Shown here one piece after another: positions 8,273 to 16,814 of a DNA stretch of 36,395 nucleotides; position 1 is the first letter of the stretch, and every line of letters begins with the position of its first letter. A program made the position numbers and the translations under genes. The notes beneath the pieces were generated by a model. It worked only from the letters and a program-made list of their open reading frames with translations, searched no databases and had not been told where the DNA came from. The stretch comes from an uncultured Rikenellaceae bacterium (GTDB taxonomy: Bacteria; Bacteroidota; Bacteroidia; Bacteroidales; Rikenellaceae). The stretch covers positions 1 through 36,395 of the forward strand of contig CAJGBR010000012.1 in NCBI GenBank assembly GCA_904501625.1, in the 5' to 3' direction.

Positions 8273-10978
8273 TCAGAAATTACTACTATCGTTTTTGAAT
8301 CTCCACGTTAGTGAGAATTCTATCATTCTGCCGAGATTTATTCTTCTTGAGACTTCTGTGTAGACTGAATTTGTTTTAGTCTCGTAATTATTGTCATTGT
8401 CAATTATGTTTCTAAGATAGACATTTACTAGCAACTGTTTTTTGAACAGATTAAATTCGGTTGATGCTGACATATTGAATGAATCATCGTCCAAGTCCGA
8501 ATTAAAACTATTCTTAGTGTTGGTATAGCTGCCTGAAACATTTAATCTCATTCGTTTAAAGAATCTGAAATTATTGCCTATAGAAACTCTGTTCGTTGAT
8601 GTGTTGACATCAATTCCACTACCCTTGTTTGAAGTCGTTGTTAATGAGTAATTGATCGAAGGTCGTAAGTTCTTTGCTAATACGCAGGAATACCCGAATG
8701 CGTAATTTTGGACAGAACTATTACGATACATCACCTCTCCGTTTTTGATAATCGGATTTTTTGATAACCTCCAATTGTAATTAATATTCAACCGGCCTTG
8801 CATTGTAGTAAAAGTCTTAGAGTAATTAGCCTTTAAATTTATCGATCTGGAATTACCGGCATTGGTGAAAGTGCTCAGGATTGCACCTTTGCGTGCCATA
8901 TATCCGTATTCGGGCAAGTATGTGTCTTCGGTAAATATACGCTTTATCGTTGTTACTGTATTATCCCCGAATGATAATGAGAAGTCGGTCGAAAGTGTTC
9001 CAAGGTTATAAGTTGCAACATTAATTGTTCCTTTAATGGCGAATGTGCTAGACTTTTGGAGATTGGGATTTCCCGCACTTAAACTATACGGGGTAATCTC
9101 TGTGATTCGATCTTGATATGAAGTCACATTGGGAATCTGATAGGACTTGACCAGTGATAATTCCGAATAAACCAACATATTGAAATGGGTTTTCAATGAG
9201 AGTGTATATTGTGGACAGAATTTCGATATCGAGTAGTTGTATGTATATGGAATCAGGTCTGTATACTCGTGGTTTTGTAAAGTGCCTTCCATATTAAAAC
9301 CTATAGTTGTCTTCTTTGCAATTTGCAATCCCCAATAGGTTTTGATATCAATATCACGTTTTTTCAAATTGTAGTTGTATGAATTCGCAGTATCCTGTTT
9401 ATTTGTTATAACATCAAACGCAATACGTTCTTTACGATCATCAGAACCATAAAACGAAATTGTAGTTTCGAAATTAAGGAGATTGAATAGGTATTTCCTG
9501 AAGTTGAAACTTCCGTAAATTGAATTATTATTATGGTCGGCTGTACGTTCCAGGTAGATATAGTTGCTGCTAGATGCCATTGTGTCAATTTGCACACCAT
9601 TGATATCTCCGTTTTTGTGGGATAACTTTAACGCATAGGCAGTGGTAGACTTGATCTTCTTGAAATATTTTTGATATGACATACTATACGATAAGTTGAG
9701 GTTTTTGTTTTCGGACGTAGTCGTCAAATGAGTGTTTGACAATTCTTCATTGTCTAGAACTGATTTTGAGGTAAAGATGTCATTGCTGTTCGTCTTATTT
9801 ATATCTGAGTTTAGAGAGAAATCAAGTTTTGTTTTGTTTCTAAAAGTTTTACTTCCTTTTAATTCTAATCCACCAGTTTTGATAATTCCTGATTCTTTAG
9901 AATAATCAGACTCTCTCAAATCCATTTGATTGTATTGTCTATCTTCATATTTGGTATATGTGTTATTGTTTTCAGATATGTGAAGACTTGATGTAATATC
10001 GAATTTGTTAACCTCTTGTTTGCTGTAATTAAGTGATACACTCTTGATTGAATTGCCGTTATATTCATTTTTGTCATTGAAAATAGTACCACCGATAGAA
10101 TATCTTTCACCTTCACGTTGTCTACCTAAGCCACCAATCAGACGCCAGCTATGTACGTAGTCATTTTCAACAGCTTTATTCTTTGCGATAGCATATCCTC
10201 CGTTTATGTGCTGGGTTGTAATCATCTTAGGTTTACTCTTGGTAATGACATTTGCGACAGCTATTTTTTCGGCGTGTTTAATGTCATTTAATTTTTCCCA
10301 GTCATCGTGTTCTTCGTAGACTTTGATTTTCACTATATCATCAGCCCGAATGTTAAACAATGCATCATCAACGTTATTACCAAACAAACGTGTGTCGTCA
10401 ATGTATATTCTCTCGATAGGTTTGCCGAGAAAGGTTAATTTTCCGTCTATGAAAATTATGCCTGGAACCCCTGCTAAAACGTCCTTTAACGTTTCACCTT
10501 CGGAATTTTGCAGTTTTGATGCGTTATACACTATTGTATCACCATTGACCCTCATTAATAAATCATCACCTCGAACAATAACCTCAGCTGCCTGCACCAT
10601 TTTTTTAGACATTTTGACAGTGATTTCACTTGGCATAAAGAATGATATTCGTTCTCTGATGGTGTGGTATCCGATGTATGACACTTGAATATCAACCGAG
10701 TCTTTGTAATTTAATCGTCTGAGAGTTTGAAAATTTTCTTTGTCAATAAACGCTACCGAGTCTTTGGACGAAGCAATGGTAACCTGAGCAAATGGCAATT
10801 CTTCGTTTGTCAGTGAATCCAGAACTATGATGTTGATAATATTTCCTGAATATTGGTATTCGGTATGTTGATTGAAATTCTTTATGGTTACTCTTGGTTT
10901 ATTTTGCCCCAGTACATAGGTTACGCTAAGTAATAAACAAGCGGCAACCAGACTAATATGAAAGAATGATTTTTTCAT
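8273..10978 (-). CDS. TonB-receptor-like outer-membrane beta-barrel protein
   Basis: A 901-residue exported protein with a signal peptide (MKKSFFHISLVAACLLLSVTY... to about residue 25). It then has a carboxypeptidase-regulatory-like beta domain (about 30-125, with VSYIGYHT). A plug-like domain follows (about 130-260) with VNGDTIVYNAS, VLAGVPGI and a short 'IERIYIDD' strand. The rest is a long Asn/Ser/Tyr-rich barrel ending in an aromatic strand (IEFSLTWRFKND). This is the layout of Bacteroidota outer-membrane proteins related to TonB-dependent receptors; I see no TonB box and no SusD partner. An upstream in-frame ATG at 11017 lies inside a hairpin and gives no signal peptide, so the start is placed at 10978. 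It is the last gene of a three-gene secreted operon. Substrate and role are unknown. Confidence 0.85.
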   Translation of the reverse strand: MKKSFFHISLVAACLLLSVTYVLGQNKPRVTIKNFNQHTEYQYSGNIINIIVLDSLTNEELPFAQVTIASSKDSVAFIDKENFQTLRRLNYKDSVDIQVSYIGYHTIRERISFFMPSEITVKMSKKMVQAAEVIVRGDDLLMRVNGDTIVYNASKLQNSEGETLKDVLAGVPGIIFIDGKLTFLGKPIERIYIDDTRLFGNNVDDALFNIRADDIVKIKVYEEHDDWEKLNDIKHAEKIAVANVITKSKPKMITTQHINGGYAIAKNKAVENDYVHSWRLIGGLGRQREGERYSIGGTIFNDKNEYNGNSIKSVSLNYSKQEVNKFDITSSLHISENNNTYTKYEDRQYNQMDLRESDYSKESGIIKTGGLELKGSKTFRNKTKLDFSLNSDINKTNSNDIFTSKSVLDNEELSNTHLTTTSENKNLNLSYSMSYQKYFKKIKSTTAYALKLSHKNGDINGVQIDTMASSSNYIYLERTADHNNNSIYGSFNFRKYLFNLLNFETTISFYGSDDRKERIAFDVITNKQDTANSYNYNLKKRDIDIKTYWGLQIAKKTTIGFNMEGTLQNHEYTDLIPYTYNYSISKFCPQYTLSLKTHFNMLVYSELSLVKSYQIPNVTSYQDRITEITPYSLSAGNPNLQKSSTFAIKGTINVATYNLGTLSTDFSLSFGDNTVTTIKRIFTEDTYLPEYGYMARKGAILSTFTNAGNSRSINLKANYSKTFTTMQGRLNINYNWRLSKNPIIKNGEVMYRNSSVQNYAFGYSCVLAKNLRPSINYSLTTTSNKGSGIDVNTSTNRVSIGNNFRFFKRMRLNVSGSYTNTKNSFNSDLDDDSFNMSASTEFNLFKKQLLVNVYLRNIIDNDNNYETKTNSVYTEVSRRINLGRMIEFSLTWRFKNDSSNF

Positions 10979-11002
10979 AAGGCTGATATTTAAGGGGATT
11001 GA

Positions 11003-11031
11003 AAAATAAAGCCCCATTGGGGCTTTATTTT
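11003..11031 (-). terminator. Perfect intra-operon hairpin before the barrel gene
   Basis: A 13-bp perfect stem, AAAATAAAGCCCC (11003-11015) against GGGGCTTTATTTT (11019-11031), with a 3-nt loop. On the minus strand it is followed by a U-rich stretch, so it looks like an intrinsic terminator. It lies between the 140-residue gene (ends 11044) and the barrel start (10978), with no room for another promoter, so it probably acts as an attenuator or a 3'-end-stabilising stem. Confidence 0.75.
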
Positions 11032-11043
11032 ATTAAAAAGAAG

Positions 11044-11466
11044 TTAATCGCTAATTCTCTGATTTAGATTATATCTGACACTGATCAAACAAGGCAATCT
11101 TAACTTAACCTTTTCAGATACAGTCTCATATTGTTCAGAGTAGAATGTTACTTCAACCGAATCTTTTTCAATAGCTTCGAGTATGTGTTTCATTTCAGGA
11201 GACTCTAAATTAATAACTCCAATCATTTTTGTTGTGTCTAAAAGTTCGAAGTCCTTACCCTTTATTTTGATTACGACCGGCAAAGTAGGTTTTATTTTCG
11301 ATTTTTGACCATCTGATGCTACGTACTTAATTTGCGACCTGAACATTTGGGGAAGTCGCGAAACTGTGATGCCTTCAATTTCTGGAATTGTAATTCTAAA
11401 CTCCTGAGCATTCAACAATACAGCACCTAACACAAATACGGAAATAAATAAAATCAGTTTTTTCAT
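11044..11466 (-). CDS. Small secreted protein of unknown function (140 aa)
   Basis: I do not recognise the family. The protein starts with a clear signal peptide (MKKLILFISVFVLGAVLLNA, likely cut before QEFRI). About 120 mature residues with alternating short beta-like stretches follow, including ITIPEIEGITV, LPVVIKIKGKDFELLD and SVEVTFYSEQYETVSEKVKL. There is one Cys (in LRLPCLIS) and no lipobox. It is the middle gene of the minus-strand trio, 17 bp after the 154-residue gene and 65 bp before the barrel start. It shares a 19-nt sequence around its start codon with the 154-residue gene. A role as periplasmic or surface partner of the barrel is inferred from position only. Confidence 0.7.
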   Translation of the reverse strand: MKKLILFISVFVLGAVLLNAQEFRITIPEIEGITVSRLPQMFRSQIKYVASDGQKSKIKPTLPVVIKIKGKDFELLDTTKMIGVINLESPEMKHILEAIEKDSVEVTFYSEQYETVSEKVKLRLPCLISVRYNLNQRISD

Positions 11467-11483
11467 AGTCGTAAAAATTAAGG

Positions 11484-11948
11484 TTAGTTTACATCGTTGC
11501 TTTGTGATTCAAATGACAATGTTTTAGTGACGTCAGATGTGCTTATAACAATGTTAGCCTCACGAACCCAAACATCGTTGCCGTCAATCATAAATCGAAT
11601 ACTTGCAGGGCCCGCTGTTGTGTGTACCGTAATATAACATTCTCCACACTGCCCATTAAGTTCTCCAAGTACATCTTCTAAAATAATATCACCTTCATTT
11701 AATGGTTTAATAGTCGAAACCAATGCTAAACACCAGCCTCTAGGCTCTGATGCATCTTCTTCAACTTTGATATAGGTACATTCAAGACCACAAACATCAC
11801 CAGAAGTTGGAGGATTAACAAGACGAAATGTTAATCTGTGTCCATGCCAATCTGTCAAATCGTCTGTGGCGTTGGTGAAAGAAGAAAACGGGCTTCCCAT
11901 AACTAGCAGAAATGCCAGCAATCCTTTAAAAATGTTAGTTTTTTTCAT
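11484..11948 (-). CDS. Small secreted Cys-containing protein of unknown function (154 aa)
   Basis: I do not recognise the family. It has a signal peptide (about residues 1-27, MKKTNIFKGLLAFLLVMGSP...) and a mature part with five cysteines, in CGLEC (53-57), at C73, and in CGEC (101-104). The CxxC and CxxxC spacing suggests disulfides or metal binding in an exported domain. Beta-like segments (HRLTFRLV, GECYITVHT, ANIVIST) suggest a small beta-sandwich. It is the first gene of the trio, about 50 nt downstream of a full TTTG-N20-TATATTTG promoter. Signs of transfer are not evident. Real gene: likely; function: unknown. Confidence 0.7.
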   Translation of the reverse strand: MKKTNIFKGLLAFLLVMGSPFSSFTNATDDLTDWHGHRLTFRLVNPPTSGDVCGLECTYIKVEEDASEPRGWCLALVSTIKPLNEGDIILEDVLGELNGQCGECYITVHTTAGPASIRFMIDGNDVWVREANIVISTSDVTKTLSFESQSNDVN

Positions 11949-12005
11949 AGTCGTAAAATTTAAATTAAACTCTAAAAAAACGAATCAATGAGGTTTATTC
12001 ATTTG

Positions 12006-12037
12006 CAAATATAAGTTATAAGTAGTGGAATTCCAAA
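12006..12037 (-). promoter_or_regulatory. Complete promoter of the secreted trio
   Basis: On the minus strand TTTG (12037-12034), a 20-bp spacer and TATATTTG (12013-12006) match the full Bacteroidota promoter pattern, giving a leader of about 50 nt before ATG 11948. Confidence 0.75.
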
Positions 12038-12066
12038 TATTTTGGGAGCTTTTTTAAACGATTTTA

Positions 12067-12103
12067 AAAAAAATTATGGTAGCCAAATATGTTTTTGACT
12101 ACC
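12067..12103 (-). terminator. Terminator of the polyprenyl synthase gene
   Basis: On the minus strand GGTAGTCAAA (12103-12094) pairs with TTTGGCTACC (12087-12078), with one mismatch and a 6-nt loop. A U-rich run (12074-12067) follows. Confidence 0.75.
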
Positions 12104-12130
12104 ACGCTTGTTTTTTTTAATTAGGACAAG

Positions 12131-13120
12131 TTATTTGTCTCTTGTCAAGATAAAATCCGAGAATCCAATCAGTGCATCTTTAACCGTAGACTGCGGATAC
12201 GAATCGAGCAATGTTAGTGCTTTATCGCGTATTTCACACATACACTCTGTAGCATAATTCAATCCACCAGACTCTTCGACCATCTGACGCAGTATCTGGG
12301 CATTTTCGGGATTGCGTTTGACTCGGCTCAACATTCTCAGCACCTTGCGACGTTCGCCCGAGTCACAGTTGTTGAGCAGGTAAATCATTGGCAGGGTAAT
12401 CTTCTGTTCGATAATGTCGTTGCAAGAAAATTTGCCTGTAATCTCCGTCTTCGAGTAGTCTAGGAGGTCATCTTTAATCTGGAATGCTATGCCGAGTTGT
12501 TCGCCAAACTGACGCATTGTATTGCACTGTTCGGCATTGGCACCGACACTCAGTGCACCAGCTTCGGAACAGAGTCCCAGCAGTACTCCCGTTTTACCGC
12601 GGATAATGCGTTCGTATGATTCACGGTCGTTACTGAGCATCTCGACGTGTTCCATCTGTAACAATTCTCCCTCGCAGAGTTGTTCAACGACGCGAGATGT
12701 CGCAGCCAGCAGTTCGGGACCTGCCTCAGAGGACATAATTTTCATCATTCGGGCAAGAATGAAATCGCCAATCAGAACAGATTTTTTACCTCTGAACAGT
12801 GCATTTGCCGAAAATTCTCCACGTCGGTGGTAGGCCTCGTCAATCACGTCGTCGTGAACCAGCGAGGCTGTGTGCATAAGTTCAATCAGCGTTGCTGCCA
12901 CCAGCGACCGATGAGTAGGTTTTGCGTGCAATGCTGCTGACAGAAGGGTCAATAGTGGTCGCAGTTGTTTGCCTCGTTTGCGAAAAACAATAGCTAAAAT
13001 TCCACGTACATAGGGGTCAGAAACCTCTATCGATTGTGAAAAATACTTCTCAAATTGAGACAATTCTTCGCTGACAGGGCGGCGAAGATCCTCTAATGTT
13101 ACATTGACAAAATTCGACAT
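12131..13120 (-). CDS. Polyprenyl diphosphate synthase (long-chain trans type)
   Basis: Condenses isopentenyl diphosphate onto allylic primers to build the polyprenyl tail of menaquinone. The 329-residue protein has the two aspartate-rich motifs, DDVID (90-94) and DDLLD (217-221), and the RPLL region, as in IspB/octaprenyl synthases. Chain length cannot be read from the sequence. The frame stays open upstream to 13273, but only the ATG at 13120 (MSNFVNVTLED) follows a good promoter (TATCTTTG, minus, 13141-13148), so I use it. It is monocistronic with its own terminator and is divergent from the YfhO gene. The UbiA-type prenyltransferase at 26907-27761 is a plausible user of its product. Confidence 0.93.
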   Translation of the reverse strand: MSNFVNVTLEDLRRPVSEELSQFEKYFSQSIEVSDPYVRGILAIVFRKRGKQLRPLLTLLSAALHAKPTHRSLVAATLIELMHTASLVHDDVIDEAYHRRGEFSANALFRGKKSVLIGDFILARMMKIMSSEAGPELLAATSRVVEQLCEGELLQMEHVEMLSNDRESYERIIRGKTGVLLGLCSEAGALSVGANAEQCNTMRQFGEQLGIAFQIKDDLLDYSKTEITGKFSCNDIIEQKITLPMIYLLNNCDSGERRKVLRMLSRVKRNPENAQILRQMVEESGGLNYATECMCEIRDKALTLLDSYPQSTVKDALIGFSDFILTRDK

Positions 13121-13140
13121 AATGACTCTTTTTTCCACGA

Positions 13141-13172
13141 CAAAGATAAAAATTTGAGTAACAACGGACAAA
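13141..13172 (-). promoter_or_regulatory. Complete promoter of the polyprenyl synthase gene
   Basis: Minus-strand TTTG (13172-13169), 20-bp spacer, TATCTTTG (13148-13141). The predicted start of transcription lies about 15 nt before ATG 13120, which fixes that start and excludes upstream in-frame starts. Confidence 0.8.
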
Positions 13173-13200
13173 TTTTTAAAATTTTTCATAAAATTTTCGT

Positions 13201-13208
13201 TACTTTTG
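13201..13208 (+). promoter_or_regulatory. -7 box (TACTTTTG) for the YfhO operon
   Basis: TACTTTTG matches TAnnTTTG 33 nt before ATG 13242. A purine-rich TAGGAG at 13231-13236 precedes that ATG, one of the few Shine-Dalgarno-like sequences here. Confidence 0.65.
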
Positions 13209-13241
13209 CAAAATATTTTTTCTAAAATTTTAGGAGTATTT

Positions 13242-15680
13242 ATGGCAAAACTACCTTCGTCTTTTAGACGCATATTGCCCTATGTGGTGGCGATAGCGTC
13301 GTTTATGATCTTTTCGATGATATATTTTGCACCTCAGTATCAGGGATTGGTACTGCAGCAAGGTGATATGATACAGAGTGCAGGAATGGGACGTGATATT
13401 GCCCAGCACATCGATCAATTTGATGAACACCCACAATGGGAGGGGGCTATGTTCTGCGGAATGCCAGCATATTTGATTAATATGAATTATGATGGTCGTC
13501 TGGTAAAATATACTGCAGACGCACTCTATTTCATCGGACAGCCTGCTGCATATTTCTTTGTGGCTATGACGGTCTTCTTCTTTATGCTGTTGTGTTTTGG
13601 AGTCAATCCGTGGCTGGCAATGGTCGGAGGTTTTGCCTATGGTTTATCAACCTACTTCTACATAATAATTGCCGTCGGACACATAACCAAGATGATTGCT
13701 TTGGCGTTTGCTCCTGGATTAATCGGGTCTATATACTACGCCTATCGAAAGAATATGTTCATTGGAGCTGCTTTGACAGGTGTGTTTGCAGCTATCGAAA
13801 TTGGTGCAAACCACTTCCAGATAACCTACTATTTCCTAATGATAATGTTGGCATTGTTTATCAATGAACTTGTTCTGGCTTATAAAGCAAAAACATTGCC
13901 TAAATTTATTAAAGTCAGTTTGTTGTTGCTTGTAGCGGGTACTCTTGCCATTGGTGCAAATTTCAATCAGATATATTATGTTGCCACACACAGCAACGAC
14001 ACAATGCGTGGCGGTTCGGAGATTGCAGGACTCTCGACTGTAAAATCAAGTCAGACTACATCAAAGGGACTGGATTTGGCGTATGCGACGCAATGGAGTT
14101 ACGGAAAGGCTGAGACATTTAATCTGTTTATTCCCAATCTGATGGGAGGTTCGTCGGATAAGGGATTTTCGAGTGAAGGACAGGTTGCTGAAGCTCTCAG
14201 ACCGTATGCTGCTGCATTTAGTCCATATACTCCGAAACAGTTTGCATCGCAGTTGCCTGCATATTGGGGTCCGCAACCATTCACGTCAGGGCCTGTGTAT
14301 ATTGGTGCAGTTTTGATTTTCCTCTTTGTGTTGGGAATGTTTTTGCTTGAGGGGACAAAAAAATGGTGGCTGCTGGCAGTTTCAGTCTTGGCCATAATGT
14401 TGTCGTGGGGACACAATATGATGTGGTTAACCGAGTTTTTCTATTATCACGTTCCGTTCTACAATAAGTTCAGGACGGTGTCGATGATATTGGTTATTGT
14501 TGAATTTTGTGTGCCGCTGGGAGCAATACTCTGTGTGCAAAAACTCATTTCAGATGACATCAGTCGCGATAAACTTAAATATGCGATGAATTGGTCTGTT
14601 GGTATTTGTGCTGCAGTTGCTCTGCTGTTTTTGATGGTGGGCTCGAGTATGTTCAGTTTCTCTAATTCGATTGACCAGCGTCTGCCTATGGACGTGGTTT
14701 CGGCTATGAAAAATGAACGTATCTCAATGATGCATAAAGACTCGATTCGTTCGTTGGTATATGTTCTTCTTACAGCACTTGTAGTATGGTGTATGGCTAA
14801 GAAGAAATTTAAACTTAATGTTTTGTTGTTGACTCTGGGTGTATTGGTTATTGCGGATATCGCAACAATCAATCTCAGATATATGAACTACGATAATTTT
14901 ACTACTGCTAAAAATATTGCTCCGCAGCCATCAGAAGCAAATCGTCAGATTATGACCGATAACGAGCCGGGTTTCAGAGTGGTGAACCTCACGACAAATA
15001 CATTCGGTGATGCACTGACATCTCATTTCCATCGTTCGGTCGGAGGTTATCACCCTGCAAAATTATCACGTTACCAAGACGTTATCGAACGTTATTTGGC
15101 AAATGGAGAGATGAGAATATACAGCATACTTAATGCAAAATATTTCATTACACTCAACGATAAGCATCAGCCTGAAGTGCGACTCAATCCGCAAAACCTT
15201 GGTGCAGCCTGGTTCGTAGATGAGATTGCAAATGCCGATAATGCGATGTCTGAACTTGAACGGCTGAATGAAGTCAATCTGAAACGTGCGGCAGTGGTAA
15301 ATCCAGAATTTGCAGACTTGATCGTGAAAGATGCAATGATTGATACGAGTCGTTATATCCGAATGACAGACTATCGAGTGAACAGACATACTTATGAGTA
15401 CAAGAATGATCATCGTTCGGTTGCTGTATTTTCAGAAATCTACTATCCAAAGGGTTGGACTGCGTACATTGATGGTAAAGAGGCTCCTCACTTCAGAGCA
15501 GACTATATCTTACGGGCAATGTCACTGCCTGCAGGTGAACATACGGTGGAATTCAGATTTGCTGCGCCAAACTTCAAGCAGGTGACAGGAGTGACTTATG
15601 CTTGTTCGTCGATATTGTTAGCATCGCTGCTGGGTGGAATCGTCGTTATGTGGATAAGAAAAAGGAACGAATCAAAATAA
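13242..15680 (+). CDS. YfhO-family multi-pass membrane protein
   Basis: A large integral membrane protein (812 residues) with about a dozen hydrophobic helices. A first helix at about 10-30 is followed by the loop with PQYQGLVLQQGDMIQ and GMGRDIAQHI, helix clusters at about 90-260 and 345-430, further helices near 450-560, an extracytoplasmic domain (about 570-780) and a last helix at about 780-800. The pattern and the closing beta domain (YPKGWTAYIDGKE) match the YfhO family. In Firmicutes YfhO is linked to lipoteichoic-acid glycosylation; in Bacteroidota its role is not established. I start at ATG 13242 (MAKLPSSFRR). It is the first gene of the run with ftsX, 6 bp upstream. Confidence 0.88.
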   Translation: MAKLPSSFRRILPYVVAIASFMIFSMIYFAPQYQGLVLQQGDMIQSAGMGRDIAQHIDQFDEHPQWEGAMFCGMPAYLINMNYDGRLVKYTADALYFIGQPAAYFFVAMTVFFFMLLCFGVNPWLAMVGGFAYGLSTYFYIIIAVGHITKMIALAFAPGLIGSIYYAYRKNMFIGAALTGVFAAIEIGANHFQITYYFLMIMLALFINELVLAYKAKTLPKFIKVSLLLLVAGTLAIGANFNQIYYVATHSNDTMRGGSEIAGLSTVKSSQTTSKGLDLAYATQWSYGKAETFNLFIPNLMGGSSDKGFSSEGQVAEALRPYAAAFSPYTPKQFASQLPAYWGPQPFTSGPVYIGAVLIFLFVLGMFLLEGTKKWWLLAVSVLAIMLSWGHNMMWLTEFFYYHVPFYNKFRTVSMILVIVEFCVPLGAILCVQKLISDDISRDKLKYAMNWSVGICAAVALLFLMVGSSMFSFSNSIDQRLPMDVVSAMKNERISMMHKDSIRSLVYVLLTALVVWCMAKKKFKLNVLLLTLGVLVIADIATINLRYMNYDNFTTAKNIAPQPSEANRQIMTDNEPGFRVVNLTTNTFGDALTSHFHRSVGGYHPAKLSRYQDVIERYLANGEMRIYSILNAKYFITLNDKHQPEVRLNPQNLGAAWFVDEIANADNAMSELERLNEVNLKRAAVVNPEFADLIVKDAMIDTSRYIRMTDYRVNRHTYEYKNDHRSVAVFSEIYYPKGWTAYIDGKEAPHFRADYILRAMSLPAGEHTVEFRFAAPNFKQVTGVTYACSSILLASLLGGIVVMWIRKRNESK

Positions 15681-15686
15681 TGGTCA

Positions 15687-16571
15687 ATGTTAGAGGATAA
15701 AAACAGTAAAAAAATAAGACGGAAAATAAGACGGGCATATGCAGTCTCGACGGTGAGTATTGCACTAGTCTTATTTATTCTGGGTGCAGTAGGTTACTTT
15801 ATTGTAAATATCCGAATGGCTTCGGACAGACTGATGGAAAATATGACGATGTCCGTAATGCTCAAGGATAAAATCAAGAGTGAGGATCTCGAAACGTTGA
15901 AAAAGAATATCGAAAAATATGAAGGGGTAGAGCATATTGAATTCAAATCGAAAGAGGAGGCTGCCAAAGAATTCAAGGAATTTATCGGTAATGATTTTGA
16001 AGAGTTCTTGAAGGAGAATCCTATTCCGGCATCAATTGAAGTGCAAATGGATGCAAAATATTCTACGTCACAGCATATGAAGGATGCTGAACAGCATTTT
16101 GGTCGTATGGCAGGTGTGCGTGAAGTGATTTATAAAGGTGAGATAATGGATCAAATCAGTAATAATCTACGAAAGTTCAATTTCGTGATGCTGATATTCG
16201 GAGCAGTATTACTGATTATCTCAATGGTTTTGATTGTCAATACGATAAAGATAACATTGGTATCGAAACGATTTCTGATAAACACGATGCGTTTGGTGGG
16301 TGCAACACGTTGGTTTATTGAACGCCCAATGGTTATTCGTGCTGTGACTCAGGGATTTGGAGCTTGGGTAATTGCGGCTGTAATGTTAGCTGGAATGGTT
16401 GCCGGACTGAATGAGGGATTGCCCGAGATTGGTTTTACAAAGACACCTGAAATTATGGTGATGTTATTCGGTTGTCTGTTGTTGCTCGGCGTTCTGATAT
16501 CGACCCTGTTCACGTGGATTATCCTGAGAAAAATGTTGAAGTCTAATTCAAAAAATATTTACATATACTAA
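15687..16571 (+). CDS. ftsX: Cell-division protein FtsX
   Basis: The membrane partner of FtsE, which relays ATP hydrolysis to septal peptidoglycan hydrolases. The 294-residue protein has the family layout: a basic N-terminus (KKIRRKIRRAY), a first helix (about 19-42), an extracytoplasmic domain (about 43-165) rich in Lys and Glu, and three C-terminal helices. The loop LINTMRLVGATRWFIERPM is the conserved FtsX signature. No ftsE is adjacent, as is common in Bacteroidota. It sits in an operon with a 6-bp gap from YfhO and a 1-bp gap to the DUF3098 gene. Call is firm. Confidence 0.92.
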   Translation: MLEDKNSKKIRRKIRRAYAVSTVSIALVLFILGAVGYFIVNIRMASDRLMENMTMSVMLKDKIKSEDLETLKKNIEKYEGVEHIEFKSKEEAAKEFKEFIGNDFEEFLKENPIPASIEVQMDAKYSTSQHMKDAEQHFGRMAGVREVIYKGEIMDQISNNLRKFNFVMLIFGAVLLIISMVLIVNTIKITLVSKRFLINTMRLVGATRWFIERPMVIRAVTQGFGAWVIAAVMLAGMVAGLNEGLPEIGFTKTPEIMVMLFGCLLLLGVLISTLFTWIILRKMLKSNSKNIYIY

Positions 16572-16572
16572 G

Positions 16573-16812
16573 ATGAGTCTTAATAAAGAAAAGAGAGATC
16601 AAATGATATTGCCGGCTAAAAATCTGAAAGTAATGCTTGTCGGTGTTGTGGTAATCATTATCGGATTTCTGTTGATGACAGGTGGCGGTAGCGATGATCC
16701 GAATGTGTTCAATCCTGAGATGTTCAGTTTTAGACGCATAACATTGGCTCCGATTGTAGTGTTGCTCGGATTCGGCATCATTGCGTTTTCGATAATGAAA
16801 AAATTTAAATAA
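16573..16812 (+). CDS. DUF3098 small membrane protein
   Basis: A 79-residue protein with two transmembrane helices (about 19-38 and 56-75). They are joined by the family's conserved loop, SDDPNVFNPEMFSFRRITLA. Its function is unknown. DUF3098 is typical of Bacteroidota and recurrently lies between ftsX and uppP, as here (1 bp after ftsX, 2 bp before uppP). This position suggests an envelope or division-related role by association only. Confidence 0.92.
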   Translation: MSLNKEKRDQMILPAKNLKVMLVGVVVIIIGFLLMTGGGSDDPNVFNPEMFSFRRITLAPIVVLLGFGIIAFSIMKKFK

Positions 16813-16814
16813 AT

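Noticed and set aside
10979..11017. Start of the barrel protein at ATG 11017
   Set aside because: That ATG lies in the loop of a perfect hairpin and places 13 residues before the signal peptide; ATG 10978 gives a normal MKKSFF signal.
13121..13273. N-terminal extension of the polyprenyl synthase frame up to 13273
   Set aside because: The full promoter at 13141-13172 lies inside the extension, so it cannot be translated from that start.
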